A stretch of 64,000 nucleotides of DNA, taken from the NCBI GenBank assembly GCA_035578905.1, contig JAQJVL010000197.1:403243-467242 (forward strand). The letters run 5' to 3'. The DNA is from Stictocephala bisonia (taxonomy: Eukaryota > Arthropoda > Insecta > Hemiptera > Membracidae). The notes beneath the pieces were generated by a model. The model made no database searches. It saw only the letters and a program-made list of their open reading frames with translations, and was not told the origin of the DNA. Below are positions 1-13,346 of the stretch, piece by piece; positions within the stretch are counted from its first letter, which is position 1; every line of letters starts with the position of its first letter. Both the position numbers and the translations under genes were made by a program.

Positions 1-3000
1 AAATGACTAAAGGTGCACAACAGGTTGGAAGCCAATTATAAACTTTAAATTAGATGGCTAATAAAAGAGGTCTCTCAAAGTTGTGAATTGCTCTTTTAGT
101 ACCAAGATCTTAAGTAAAACACTTTTACAAAATATTATTTGGAGTCATTCATAATAGTGCATATTTATATATGTTTAGTCACTTATATACTTAATATATA
201 CAAATAGCTGCATCTACACAATTATTTATGTGTATATTGAATAGAAAAGGGAAGTTTATAATAAATAAAAATATTATAGTAAATCAAATTTTATTTACTG
301 ATATACATTTGATGTAAATGGTGCTTATATATCTATTAGTATTGCAAACATCATAATGCACATTTTTCATACTACTTTGTTACTTTCATTTTTGCAATAA
401 CGTAAATTTTATTTATTTTACTTATTAAACATAGAAATATTATAAATTAATTACAATGTGTCAGTTTACTTTAAACCAATCTTTTTTTATCTCAGTTTAT
501 TGTGTAGTTTTCCCCTTCACTTGCCATTATGTTAAATTTAATTTATATAATGTGTGCCGTTTGTTTTAATTTGGTTTGGTGTAGCCGACTAGACTTCTTC
601 AATAAAGCCTTGTAATTTTAAAAGTACAAAACCACTTTAATACAATTGCTTTATTTTGTTGTTAGTGTTATGCTCCTTAGAAATTAGTTACCAACACAAA
701 TTGAACAAATCAAACTAAACAGTCAATGTTGTGTAATTAATTTTCTATAAATGAATAAAAAATATCCTATGAAACAATTTAAATCTGATGATGGCCAAGT
801 GACTGACTGTGAGCTATGATTTGACAATATTCGTATAACATGTTATATACGAGTATTATAGTTTAATTGGTTATATAATAATGTACAATATCATTCCATC
901 TGTAATTCAAATGCCACACACAGAAAAATGTCATGAAAATTAAATTATTGTAGGTAATTAATTAAATGAAGTTGGTTGGTGTCTTTGGTTACTGTCTTTA
1001 TTTATGTTGCAATGTTATTATATTACTTGTTTTAAAATAAGCATACATTTAATTCAGACAACACCCTTCCTGTGTGTAGGCAGCCAAACCACGACAAAAG
1101 AAACAACATATGCCATTTGAACATATGATCTAGCGCATTCCATTTTCCGTATGTCTGTCTGTACGTAGTACAAAAACTTAATATTTAAAAGGTTAATTAC
1201 GATAAATTCACGAATTATAATATTAATGTTGGCCCTAATAGTTTAAATATTCAATAACATTTCATTTTGTAACACTATTCTTTTTTGAATTGGTGGTAAT
1301 TTAAAAATTAAACAGATTAAAATCCCTATAACCTTACATTAAAAGTGTAATTGATGAATAATAATGTCTCACAAGTTATGGTGTACATATTTTTAATATC
1401 GAACAACCAATAACTAAAAAATTTATATTTTTTTCAAATAATTATGGAATTCTTCGACATGAAAATTCTGTTTTAAACAAATTCTCATTTAATAGATATT
1501 TGATCTTTAAAATCTTTAAATGATATTTTGTAAAACTATATTCTTTATATATTTTTTTGTATTTTACAGACCTTTATTAAAGTATAATGTTTTTGAGATA
1601 TTAAAATTAAATTTAAAATAACCGCTTTTTGAAAAACGACAGATGTACAGAAATGGAATTCGTATGGAATATGTAAAATATGATGACCAAAAGATATATT
1701 CACGATTTTATCTTAAGTGACTCTTGAGATATTAGGTATTTTCTAAAAATTAGATGTATACAGATAGATGAAAAAATTATATATAAGCAATATGTGCACA
1801 TGAATTTTTTTTTGTTTTAACTTTTGGAAATATCTTAAGTTTGGCTGCATACATTCGGGACTCCCTGTACATACTCGTATTTAGCAGCTGGCCATATATA
1901 ATCTTATTTTATTTTCAATGGCATTCAGTTATTATGTTCTCGCGTTTTATTTTTCATTTATAAAATACTAGCATTAGTTATTTAAGGATTTTTATTAGAA
2001 AAGCTAAGTGACTTTTCAATAAAATTCTCATAAAATCATATATTTAAAAACGTATTTTTATGGGTAATTTTTTAAACTTTTCTCTACAAATGAGTACTAG
2101 CTATACTCACTTTAAAAAAGAAAGGAAAACATAAGAGTACAATAAACAATTTATACCGTATGGTAAAGATATATAACAATCAAACATATAAATCCAGTAT
2201 ATATATAGACATAGCTCTTATTTTTTATGTACTAATGTAATTATAGATTGCGTTTTTGGATGTACACCATATAAATTTACATCCAACTTAATGGAATCGA
2301 CTAATTGAATACATACATATATTAATTAGAACCCTTAATGTACCCCAAGTACAAAAGCATGATTTATATTGTGGGTCAGGAAGCCTAAGGTACCGGAAAC
2401 TATAAAACCCGCTATAAATTCCTCCTTGCTTCGGAAGTTTGATCTTACCGTGGCACTTATAAAATTAACTTTAGTTTTAGTGGTCACTTAAGCACTTGAT
2501 ATTTATGTTTTACTATGGATTATTACCATTGTTTATTAGATAATCTATTTATTTACGTTTATTGAAACTAGAGAAGTTACACTGAAAGAAAAACAAATTT
2601 TGTATCATATTTCTACTAAACGCCTTTATGCTTTCCGAAATGAAATGTATTAGGAGACTTTTTTATAAGTTTTGCATAGTACATATTTACAGAAAATATT
2701 GGTAAATATATTTTTCATTATATTATATTCATTCAAATTAATTCTATTCAGTGCCTTTCTTAATATACATGCTAAATTACTCACAAAAAGCGATAATTTT
2801 AACTGTGTGAATATATGACGCCAAGTAGACCTCCCTAATTAACTTCTCAATTACTTAATTATTTATATTTATTTATATAAGCAAGGCCACCCTTGTCGAT
2901 AACGAATAAGGCCCTTTTAAGCATTTTTATGCATCTTTAATTGCAGTAGATGCAAAAACAATTTACCATAAAACAATGTTACAGTTAATTTAGGTACACA

Positions 3001-3345
3001 CTATGAATAATCAACTTACAACAGAATGTTACATTTAATAAAACATTTCCTATGGATCTTCTTCCAAACATTTATGTAAAACAGGCTGTTTGTTTGTTAG
3101 TTATTAAGCTATACAAAAACCATCAGACAACTAAAAACAAATCGTAAGATAGAAATGTTATTTAGATATATTTTACAAACATATTTGGAAATTAATACTA
3201 GAGAAATGTATTAATAATAATTTCTTATTATCAATAACTAGGTTAGATAATTGATCAATAATGTATCTTACGATCACAATATATTAATTTTACAAATGCG
3301 TTGACAGAAAACATATTTGATCCAGTTAAACGTTAGATTATGCTA
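1..3345. other. AT-rich non-coding DNA, no gene seen
   Basis: This stretch is strongly AT-rich and has no ORF with protein-like composition on either strand. It holds many homopolymer runs and short AT tracts. Positions about 11-105 carry one copy of a dispersed repeat whose relative lies at about 16,178-16,274. I see no RNA gene or clear element terminus. Confidence 0.6.
11..105 (+). repeat. Dispersed repeat, copy 1 (partner near 16.2 kb)
   Basis: The segment shares the core aactttaaattag and similarly spaced flanking words (caatta before it, gttg..gaattg..ttttga/ttttag..accaa after it) with 16,178-16,274, in the same orientation. Copies differ at many positions, so this is an old interspersed repeat. 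Its family is not identified. Confidence 0.45.
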
Positions 3346-4461
3346 ATCAACATGTTCAGTTTCCATTATTGCTGATTTATATCCAGGTCTCCGTGACGGG
3401 GAATCTGATTGTAAACTATTCAGTTTGTATTTCTTGGGGGACCTTTGTACCAACTTTGACCTCCTACTTCACGATTGTGTGTTGTACAAGTCAATACATC
3501 TAGTTTCCACCCTGTGGATCCCTATTCAGGCCTCCGTGACGCAGGAGTTAATCGGAAACCATTTATTTTGTACTTCCCCGGAAAACTTCACACTAACATT
3601 GTCCGGTTCACTCATTTTGTATTTCTCTGGATAACATTTCGTACTATCATTTACTTCTAACAACACGAACGTTTGTTGTACAAGCGAACACGTTCAGTTT
3701 CCAATCTGCTGATCTCTACTCAGACCTCATTGACGAGGAAGCTTATGGTACTGAACTTTTGCAACAACTACACGAATGTTTGTTGTACAAGCCAACATGT
3801 TCAGTTTTATATCTGCTGATCTCTACCCAGACCTGCAAGCTGAACGCCTGGCTTCTAAAACACTCTTTTTGTATTTCCCTAGATAACGTCTCGTACAACC
3901 ATTGTCTTCCAACTACACGAATGTTTGTTGTACAAGCCAACACGTTCAGTCTCCAATCTGCTGATCTCTACTCAGACCTCTTTGATGAGGAAGCTGATGG
4001 TAAAACACTCATTTTGTATTTCCCTAGATAACTTCTCGTACAACCATTGTCTTCTAACCATACGAATGTTTGTTGTACAAGCCAACACGTTGAGTTTTAA
4101 ATCTGTTGATCTCTACCTAGACATCTTTTTCGAAGAAGCTGATAGTAAAACACTTTTTTTGTATTTCCCTGGATAACTTTTCGTACAACCATTGTCTTCC
4201 AAATACACGAATGTTTGTTGTACAAGCAAACACGTTCAGTTTCCAACCAGCTGATCTCTATCCAGACCTCATTGACGAGGAAGCTAATGATAAAACAATC
4301 ATTTTAAATTACCCTGGATAACTTCTCGTACACCTACACTATTGTTTGTTGTACAAGTCAACACGTTCAGTTTTCAATCTGCTGATCTTTACTCAGACAT
4401 CATTGATGAGGAAGCTGATGGTAAACCACTCATTTTGTATTTCCCTGGATTTCTTAATACA
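3346..4461 (+). repeat. Tandem array of ~145-bp units (about 7 copies)
   Basis: The word ttgtacaag followed by a 'acacgttcag' type word recurs at 3,482, 3,676, 3,783, 3,928, 4,073, 4,218 and 4,349. Three successive spacings are exactly 145 bp, and the outer units are shorter or longer through indels. Each unit also contains a 'ctgatctctactcagacctc' type block and a 'cattttgtatttccctggataac' type block. The first units near 3,346-3,480 are the most diverged. Short ORFs here (such as 3,759-4,031 and 3,925-4,176) follow the repeat and look like chance frames. Confidence 0.85.
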
Positions 4462-7075
4462 TATATTAACTTCCAAGTACACAAGGTTAATTTTTTCGAT
4501 ATGTTGTTAAATTATTCTTTCATATAATTTACAATTTTAGTTTTTTTGGAGGATTCTTCTCTTAATCAATGCGGCCGTTCTTTGTAATATACAATAAGTT
4601 TATAATTATAATTGTTAATATACCGTTTCAAACACTAATTGTAAGTGTATTTTTACTATAAATATCTTTGAACCAATATTTTATTTGTAGAACAATACAA
4701 ATATAGTACGAACAGTATAATGGATACAACAAGATATGGCCAATCACACTACATTCTATAGCTATACAGAGCCAAATGTCTTATTTTTTTTCTATAGTAC
4801 CCGTCAACGTAAGAGGTGTTAGTATATTGTAAATTTTATACAAATCTTAAACTTTAAATAGGTGATTTAATATTAAATAGTTTTCTTAAAGTTATATAAT
4901 AAACAATTACTTAGTCAATGCTTCTTAATATTATATATTTTATTATTTTTTAATTGTTTTCTCTTTATATTTTAAAGAGTGTTCAAGCGCTAATTTTAAA
5001 TAAGTTTACATTCTATTTATATTTAATGCTTGTACAATACTGTTGTCTGTTTGCTTCGGCTTATTTATCGTTCAATGATCGATATCGTAGGTATTAAAAG
5101 TTACATTGTGTGAAGATAACGGCTTTATAACGATCTACATCTTGACGTTTGAGATGCAATTTGTACTTTATTTAACTAGTTCTACGAAATTTATTATTTA
5201 ATTATTTATTTCTCATTCTCAACTAGTTTCTTATTTCATGCAAAACACAATAATTGTATGAACAATTACATAATAATGATACAATGAATTGAAAAAAACG
5301 AAAAATAAAAATGGAAGTATAAAATGTACTGTACTTGATTAACATTGGTAAAGTGTAAATGAAAGTGTATGGTTGTAAAATTTTAATTTAATATACAAAT
5401 AAAAAATAATATCTTGTCTGATTCTATGAACATTAAATTGTTTTAAATAAAACTAAAATATCATAATTTGGTTGTTTATATTAATTTATTATGCATCTCA
5501 AAAAAACAAAAAAAAACTCTAATGACTTATAAAAATTGCAAAAAAGTATAAGCACTACAGAGTAAAATCTGTTTTGGGACTCCTATTATTTTATGAAACT
5601 AAAATTAAATGAAACTAGCTGGCTGTAAACTGAAATACCATATAAATAATCAATAAATACTTAAGTACCGGTAATTGGGCCTATCATATCATGCTTATTG
5701 AAATGGCTGTACGATATGTCACATTAAAAAAAATATTACATTATTTTTACTAGTTATGAATTGCTTCGAAGCTTTTTCGGACATTAGTTTATAAAACATT
5801 TTTGTTTTTTAAGTAGAACGCGCTGTAGAAAAGGGAGAGAATTTCATGAATTTCCATATTTATGTATGTATATTTAATTAATCTTATCTCCTAAGAATAT
5901 TTTAAAGCCCATAAAATCTATATACTTAAAAGATGTTTAACCGATTTAGAGATATCGTTTTGAAGTTTTTACATCGTTAGAACCTATAAAATAACTGTAA
6001 ATATGGAAAATAGGTACTTTTTAACGTTTTGTAGCTTAAATTACAACTAACTCATGAATATATTAAAATAAAATAACGTTATTTACTTTGACGATACAAC
6101 TTTCTATATGATTTTATCGCTTTTATCATACCATTGGAAATAACAGATAGCTGAATATAAAATTGAATAGCAAGAAGCCTACAAATCGGAGAATATTAAA
6201 AGATCAGCTGTTACATCAATGTCATATTCAGCAAATATACGCCATATCAAGCGTAACTGACAGTTATTCTCGCGCTGTAATACCTCAGCGTTCATAAAAA
6301 TTAAAACTAGTGACATTCAGTTTCAAATAGATAAAATGCAGTCCTTTTAAACTTCCTATTCACTCTAAAACTAAAGCCACGTTAAACAATCAATCAAGCC
6401 AGGACATTTTAGGTAAAGTGGATTAAGATCGTCTTTGGATTAATTGTCCCCTAAGTTATCCAGAAATGCCATCTAAGAGTGACTTGAAAAACATGTAATT
6501 GAATACAAAATGAAACAAGGTATAGTAAATGTTTTAAGGGAAATTAAACAACTAAATACTTTACAGTAAATACATGTTTGAACATGCCTACCACCACTGC
6601 TTTTAGAAAGGAACATATATACGCTATTGGAAAACTCTACAGTATTTTATGCACTCAAGCAAACAATATTACACCACATTCAGAAGTTATTCCGATTGTC
6701 ATCCGAATTTACATTATCGAGAACCATTATAGAAACAGTTTGCAGCAACATGACAGAAGTTCTAGTTTATGGAGTAAATAGAGTAGAACATAATATATAC
6801 GCTAACGATAAAAATTTACTTAAAAATTGATTTCACTGTAAATAATCTCATTTCTAGTTATCTTTTCACAACTAAAAACCAAAGAAGAATGTTTTACAGC
6901 AGTTGCAACTGTAGGCTTCATTAAAAAATATAGTTTACTTTCAATGTGGCAAAAATATTTAACTTATATATGAATATTTTTGTTAGAGCTCCTTTTTTGT
7001 ATTACGATTTTTCCTCCACGAAACGAATTAAGATACTTATACCATTTATAACAAAGCTACTCATTTTAAATATAC
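4462..7075. other. AT-rich non-coding DNA, no gene seen
   Basis: No credible coding frame, RNA gene or tandem array was seen. Short ORFs near 6,578-6,830 are two overlapping frames of low-complexity sequence without recognisable domains. Confidence 0.6.
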
Positions 7076-7250
7076 GTACTTATGTACGTAGTTTGAAATA
7101 TCAGAATCTTATGGGGCATCATGTTAAATACGCACGTAGTTTGAAATATCTGAATCTTATGAGGCAGCATATTAAATACGTACGTAGTTTCAAATATCTG
7201 AATCTTATGGGGCAGAATGTTAAATACACACGTAATTTTAAATATCAACA
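7076..7250 (-). repeat. Inverted head of the 48-bp satellite (about 3.6 units)
   Basis: These units read as the reverse complement of the main array, for example gtacgtagtttgaaatatc instead of gatatttcaaactacgtac. The orientation switches at about 7,243-7,250, so the array starts with a tail-to-tail inversion. The inverted units carry the same variant types as the main array. Confidence 0.9.
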
Positions 7251-10200
7251 TGATGCCCTATAAGATTCAGATATTTGAAACTACGTACGTATTTAATATG
7301 CTGCCTCATAAGATTCAGATATTTCAAACTACGTGCGTATTTAACATGCTGCCCTATAAGATTAAGATATTTGAAACTACGTACGTATTTAATATGCTGC
7401 CTCATAAGATTCAGATATTTCAAACTACGTGCGTATTTAACATGCTGCCCTATAAGATTCAGATATTTGAAACTACGTACGTATTTAATATGCTGCCTCA
7501 TAAGATTCAGATATTTCAAACTACGTGCGTATTTAACATTCTGCCCCATAAGATTCAGATATTTGAAACTACGTACGTATTTAACATTCTGCCCCATAAG
7601 ATTCAGATATTTCAAACTACGTACGTATTTAACATGCTGCATCATAAGATTCAGATATTTGAAACTACGTACGTATTTAACATTCTGCCCCATAAGATTC
7701 AGATATTTGAAACTACGTACGTATTTAACATTCTGCCCCATAAGATTCAGATATTTCAAACTACGTACGTATTTAACATGCTGCATCATAAGGTTCAGAT
7801 ATTTTAAACTACGTACGTATTTAACATTCTGCCCCATAAGATTCAGATATTTCAAACTACGTACGTATTTAACATGCTGCCCTATAAGATTAAGATATTT
7901 CAAACTACGTACGTATTTAACATTCTGCCCCATAAGATTAAGATATTTCAAACTACGTACGTATTTAACATTCTGCCCCATAAGATTCAGATATTTCAAT
8001 CTATGTACGTATTTAACATGCTGCCCTATAAGATTAAGATATTTCAATCTACGTACGTATTTAACATTCTGCCCCATAAGATTAAGATATTTCAAACTAC
8101 GTACGTATTTAACATTCTGCCTCATAAGATTCAGATATTTCAAACTACGTACGTATTTAACATGCTGCCCTATAAGATTAAAATATTTCAAACTACGTAC
8201 GTATTTAACATTCTGCCCCATAAGATTAAGATATTTCAAACTACGTACGTATTTAACATTCTGCCCCATAAGATTCAGATATTTGAAACTACGTACGTAT
8301 TTAATATGCTGCCCTATAAGTTTAAGATATTTCAAACTACGTACGTATTTAACATTCTGCCCCATAAGATTCAGATATTTTAAACTACGTACGTATTTAA
8401 CATGCTGCATCATAAGATTCAGATATTTCAATCTTCGTACGTATTTAACATGCTGCATCATAAGATTCAGATATTTCAAACTACGTACGTATTTAACATT
8501 CTGCCCCATAAGATTAAGATATTTCAAACTACGTACGTATTTAACATTCTGCCCCATAAGATTCAGATATTTCAAACTACGTACGTATTTAACATGCTGC
8601 ATCATAAGATTCAGATATTTCAAACTACGTACGTATTTAACATGCTGCATCATAAGGTTCAGATATTTCATTCTACGTACGTATTTAACATGCTGCCCCA
8701 TAAGATTAAGATATTTTAAACTACGTACGTATTTAACATGCTGCCCTATAAGATTAAGATATTTCAAACTACGTACGTATTATACATGCTGCCCTATAAG
8801 ATTAAGATATTTCAATCTACGTACGTATTTAACATTCTGCCCCATAAGATTAAGATATTTCATTCTACGTACGTATTTAACATTCTGCCCCATAAGATTC
8901 AGATATTTCAAACTACGTGCGTATTTAACATTCTGCCCCATAAGATTCAAATATTTGAAACTACGTACGTATTTAACATGCTGCCCTATAACATTAAGAT
9001 ATTTCAAACTACGTACGTATTTAACATGCTGCCCTATAAGATTAAGATATTTCATTCTACGTACGTATTTAACATTCTGCCCCATAAGATTCAGATATTT
9101 GAAACTACGTACGTATTTAACATGCAGCCCTATAAGATTAAGATATTTCAAACTACGTACGTATTTAACATTCTGCCCCATAAGATTAAGATATTTCAAA
9201 CTACGTACGTATTTAACATTCTGCCTTATAAGATTCAGATATTTGAAACTACGTACGTATTTAACATGCTGCCCTATAAGATTAAGATATTTCAAACTAC
9301 GTACGTATTTAACATGCTGCATCATAAGATTCAGATATTTCAAACTACGTACGTATTTAACATGATGCCCTATAAGATTAAGATATTTCAATCTACGTAC
9401 GTATTTAACATTTTGCCCCATAAGATTAAGATATTTCAAACTACGTACGTATTTAACATTCTGCCCCATAAGATTCAGATATTTCAAACTACGTGCGTAT
9501 TTAACATTCTGCCCCATAAGATTCAGATATTTGAAACTACGTACGTATTTAACATGCTGCCCTATAAGATTAAGATATTTCAAACTACGTACGTATTTAA
9601 CATGCTGCCCTATAAGATTAAGATATTTCAAACTACGTACGTATTTAACATTCTGCCTTATAAGATTCAGATATTTGAAACTACGTACGTATTTAACATG
9701 CTGCCCTATAAGATTAAGATATTTCAAACTACGTACGTGTTTAACATTCTGCCCCATAAGATTCAGATATTTGAAACTACGTACGTATTTAACATGCTGC
9801 CCTATAAGATTAAGATATTTCAAACTACGTACGTATTTAACATTCTGCCCCATAAGATTCAGATAATTCAAACTACGTACGTATTTAACATGCTGCCCTA
9901 TAAGATTAAGATATTTCATTCTACGTACGTATTTAACATTCTGCCCCATAAGATTCAAATATTTCAAACTACGTACGTATTTAACATGCTGCATCATAAG
10001 ATTCAAATATTTCAATCTTCGTACGTATTTAACATGCTGCCCTATAAGATTAAGATATTTCAAACTACGTACGTATTTAACATTCTGCCCCATAAGATTA
10101 AGATATTTCAAACTACGTACGTATTTAACATGCTGCATCATAAGATTCAGATATTTCAATCTTCGTACGTATTTAACATGCTGCATCATAAGATTCATAT

Positions 10201-10437
10201 ATTTCAAACTACGTACGTATTTATCATGCTGCATCATAAGATTCAGATATTTCATTCTACGTACGTATTTAACATGCTGCCCCATAAGATTAAGACATTT
10301 TAAACTACGTACGTATTTAACATGCTGCCCTATAAGATTAAGATATTTCAAACTACTTTCGTATTTAACATGCTGCCCCATAAGATTCAGATATTTCAAA
10401 CTACGTACGTATTTAACATGCTGCCCCATACTATTTA
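7251..10437 (+). repeat. 48-bp satellite array, about 66 units
   Basis: Each unit runs gatatttcaaactacgtac then gtatttaacatgctgcc then ctataagattaa, 48 bp in total, and contains the 10-bp palindrome tacgtacgta. The palindrome at 7,282 recurs at 10,402, exactly 65 x 48 bp later. The register also holds at intermediate points, so I see no net indel in 3.1 kb. Units fall into about three linked variant types around the ctgc block: gctgccctata, tctgccccata and gctgcatcata. Because 48 is divisible by three, several frames on both strands stay open for hundreds of codons (such as 7,275-9,365 plus and 8,780-10,429 minus). I read these as by-products of the unit. Confidence 0.95.
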
Positions 10438-10592
10438 GTTATTTCACATGTTGTTCACATGGGGGTTTGATATTTTACATGCTGGACCTATCGGAGTCAG
10501 ATATTTTACGTGTTTCGTCTATGATAGTTTGATATTTTACGTTCTGGACCTACAGATATTAGATATTTAACGTGTTGTGCTAACACAAGTAA
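10438..10592 (+). repeat. Five decayed 31-bp repeats at the satellite edge
   Basis: Units start at 10,438, 10,469, 10,500, 10,531 and 10,562, exactly 31 bp apart, most beginning gatattt. Aligned to the 48-bp unit they match gatattt plus the 24-bp taacatgctg... half. They lack the 17-bp segment caaactacgtacgtatt that carries the palindrome. Divergence between units is high, as expected for an array edge. Confidence 0.8.
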
Positions 10593-13149
10593 TCAGCTTT
10601 TGCATGTGTGACATAAATGTAATATATGCAAAATATAGGAGTCAAATATGTTCTCTAATACCTACCAGCTTTTTTCAGTTGTTTTAGGGTATATTGTTTA
10701 TAAGGTGCATGATACAGCAGTTTTGTACTGTTACAAAATCCATCCAGAAGTAAGCGAAAACAACAAATTTAAAATAGGAAAATAAAAATAAAATACACTA
10801 AATTATTACTCTAATACACTTTTATGGACTCAAACTATGCCTATTTAAGTTTTTTAATGTTAAACGTAACATAATTTATAATTAGACCAACAAATGTCGT
10901 AAATATGAGTTGTTTTTCTGTATATTTCATCTAAAATTTTGTCAAAGCAACATTTCAATATAACTGTTACAAAACAGAGAGAGAGAACAGTAATCAGAAA
11001 ACAGCATTAGGAATGCTTCAGGCCACACATTACTTGACAATAAACTCAATTTGTGGGGACTTATGAAGCGAATGACATTCAATCAGTTGGTTTTGAAGTG
11101 AATGACGAATACCCAATTTTTACTATGAAAATGAGGTTAGATTAAAATTTATTTGTTATCATCAACAATTATTATTAAAATTATCAAAATTTCATCAAAA
11201 ACATATCGACATAATTTATGTTATTCCCTTATTTGTTTATCTGTGATTTAAAAATTGTAATAAATATTTAATTTTAAAAGTTTAAGTAAGAAATATTTTT
11301 TTATTTAAGACCGTTTATTTGATATTCAACATAATGTACATTGATGTACTACTAAACTTAGATTAACTACCATGTACTAGTAATTTGATTTTCAGTAATA
11401 TTGTTAACATTTATAGTATTTTTATATTTATCAAATAAAATAAAAAGTAATTATTACTGTGATGAAGTTAGGATTCCACAGTCCTATTTTCTTCTAAACA
11501 CGAAACTAATATATGTAAATACATAAAGTTATAATATAAATTAACAACTGAGCACCCTTAAAAAGATTGTTATTAAATCGACACATTTTCAGCATTTATG
11601 CCATCTTCATAGGTGTATAGATGTTTACTTTTGAAAATACAATACATTAACTGAAGAAATAGAACGTAAATACCAGTAGAAGGTATATTAATAAAGATAT
11701 ACATTTATAGAACATAATAAAATAACCTTCTGAAATAAGCTTTTAAATTCTATCATTGTGTAAAAAAATTCTATTTAATTTGGTTTAATTATTTTATTGG
11801 TTTAATTAATTATTATTATTATTTGGTTATATATTATTAATTGGTTTAATTTTATTTAATAGTCTATGTACAACATTTTGGTCTCACCAAGTTGCATATA
11901 ACATATTGACGAAGTTTATACAGTTACTAAATAAAATCTACTTTTACGCGTCCAATTCCCAATTCTGCAAACAACTTAGTAGCGGTATCTTCTGTTGGAG
12001 AAAATAATTACACTAATAGAATGAATTAATACAAATTACTAGTCACACAGTTGTTATTATCGAATTAGAATCTATATTGAAAGAGCTTCACAAAAATCGC
12101 TGTCGATTTTTAAAATAAGGCAAATTTAACACAACCATCAGAAAATTCACTTTTCAATATACTATAAATTGGGAATAAAAAATATAATTACAATTCTTTT
12201 AAAATAGAAATACTTCTAAAATAGAAATGAATGATCTCTTCTTCACGGATATCCTTTTTCTATTTGTAATTGTAAAGAATACATAAAAAGCAATACAACG
12301 GTACCGAAAGCATGAAAGACGTCTTGGCATTTTATCAAAGCCCGGGATTTAACCAAGTAATATACGAAATGATCATATAATGCTCGTTTAGAACATTTAG
12401 AAACGGCTGAGAGCAAGCTTATATGTCGATATTCGTGGAGAACGTTTATTAAAACAAGTTGACGAACCATTTTATTAAAAATGAAAAATAGTACTTAAAA
12501 CAATACTTTAAATAAATTATTTAAAAAAAATATTTTTTATAAAAATACTTTAATAATCTTAATCACGTATCTCCTATATTTTAAATTAAGTTAAATTACT
12601 AAATTAAAACTATTTTTAACTATATTTATTTATAACTAACATATATGTATATAATAGAGTGTTGATGAATAAATAATAAAACAATGGTGTCCAATGAAAG
12701 TATATTTTAATAAAGCTCATATTAAAAGTTAAATCAGGAATTCCTTCTATCATGTAATATACGCTGTAATACTGCACATATGAGAATTCAGATGAATATT
12801 CGACCAAGTACCTTTGTTCTTGGATATGCGTATATTTGTATTTTATTTCATTTCTTTTCTCTTAGTGTGATTGCAAAAACTGAACTACAATGTAGTTTTA
12901 TATTAGTTGAGAATATTAACATTTTATCAACTAAAAAGAATATAAAACAAAAATAAGATACGTGGTTATCTTTGAAAAGGACGATTAGTATTATAAAGTG
13001 CATTTATATTACTAATCTCAAAAGTTACAATCAGAGATAATATCAATTAAAATGAACAAAATTACAGCATTGGTAATTTGCAAAATATTAGCAAAGTGTA
13101 CAAGTTCAGTTTTTGGACCTTTTCCGTTAATTTATTACCACTACTTAGT
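10593..13149. other. AT-rich non-coding DNA, no gene seen
   Basis: No recognisable gene was found. A minus-strand ORF at 12,243-12,470 (75 codons) and another at 12,616-12,807 have no recognised motif. One copy of a 94-bp dispersed repeat lies at 11,841-11,934. Confidence 0.55.
11841..11934 (+). repeat. 94-bp dispersed direct repeat, copy A
   Basis: This segment is nearly identical to 14,861-14,954. It starts ttggtttaattttatttaat and ends cagttactaaat, with two differences seen by eye (attgacga versus attggcaa). The sharp boundaries suggest two copies of one short mobile or duplicated sequence. No terminal inverted repeat was seen. Confidence 0.8.
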
Positions 13150-13346
13150 TTAGGTTATGTTAGGTTTGTTTAGGTTATGTTAGGTTTGGTTAGGTTATGT
13201 TAGGTTTGGTTAGGTTATGTTAGGTTTGGTTAGGTTATGTTAGGTTTGGTTAGGTTATGTTAAGTTTGGTTAGGTTATGTTAGGTTTGGTTATGTTATGT
13301 TAGGTTTGGTTAGGTTATGTTAGGTTTGGTTATGTTATGTTAAGTT
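13150..13346 (+). repeat. TTAGG-containing 20-bp tandem array (about 10 units)
   Basis: The unit alternates ttaggttatg and ttaggtttgg, giving a TTAGG core every 10 bp over nearly 200 bp, with a few changes (ttaagtttgg, ttatgttatg). The motif resembles the insect telomeric pentamer TTAGG. The array is an interstitial 20-bp derivative and not a pure (TTAGG)n tract. Confidence 0.85.

Noticed and set aside
1840..1875. A gggactccctgtac word resembling ends of some insect transposons
   Set aside because: Only one copy and no matching inverted end or target duplication was found nearby.
7238..10429. Very long ORFs (509-696 codons) on both strands of the 48-bp array
   Set aside because: The unit is 48 bp, divisible by three, with no stop in several frames, so the frames stay open automatically. 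Stops appear whenever common variants arise (ttttaaac, catgatg), and nothing favours one frame.
7251..10437. CRISPR-like array
   Set aside because: There are no unique spacers. The whole 48-bp unit repeats, and the context is a eukaryotic genome.
13150..13346. True telomere
   Set aside because: The array is short, interstitial and built of a 20-bp alternating unit, not continuous TTAGG.
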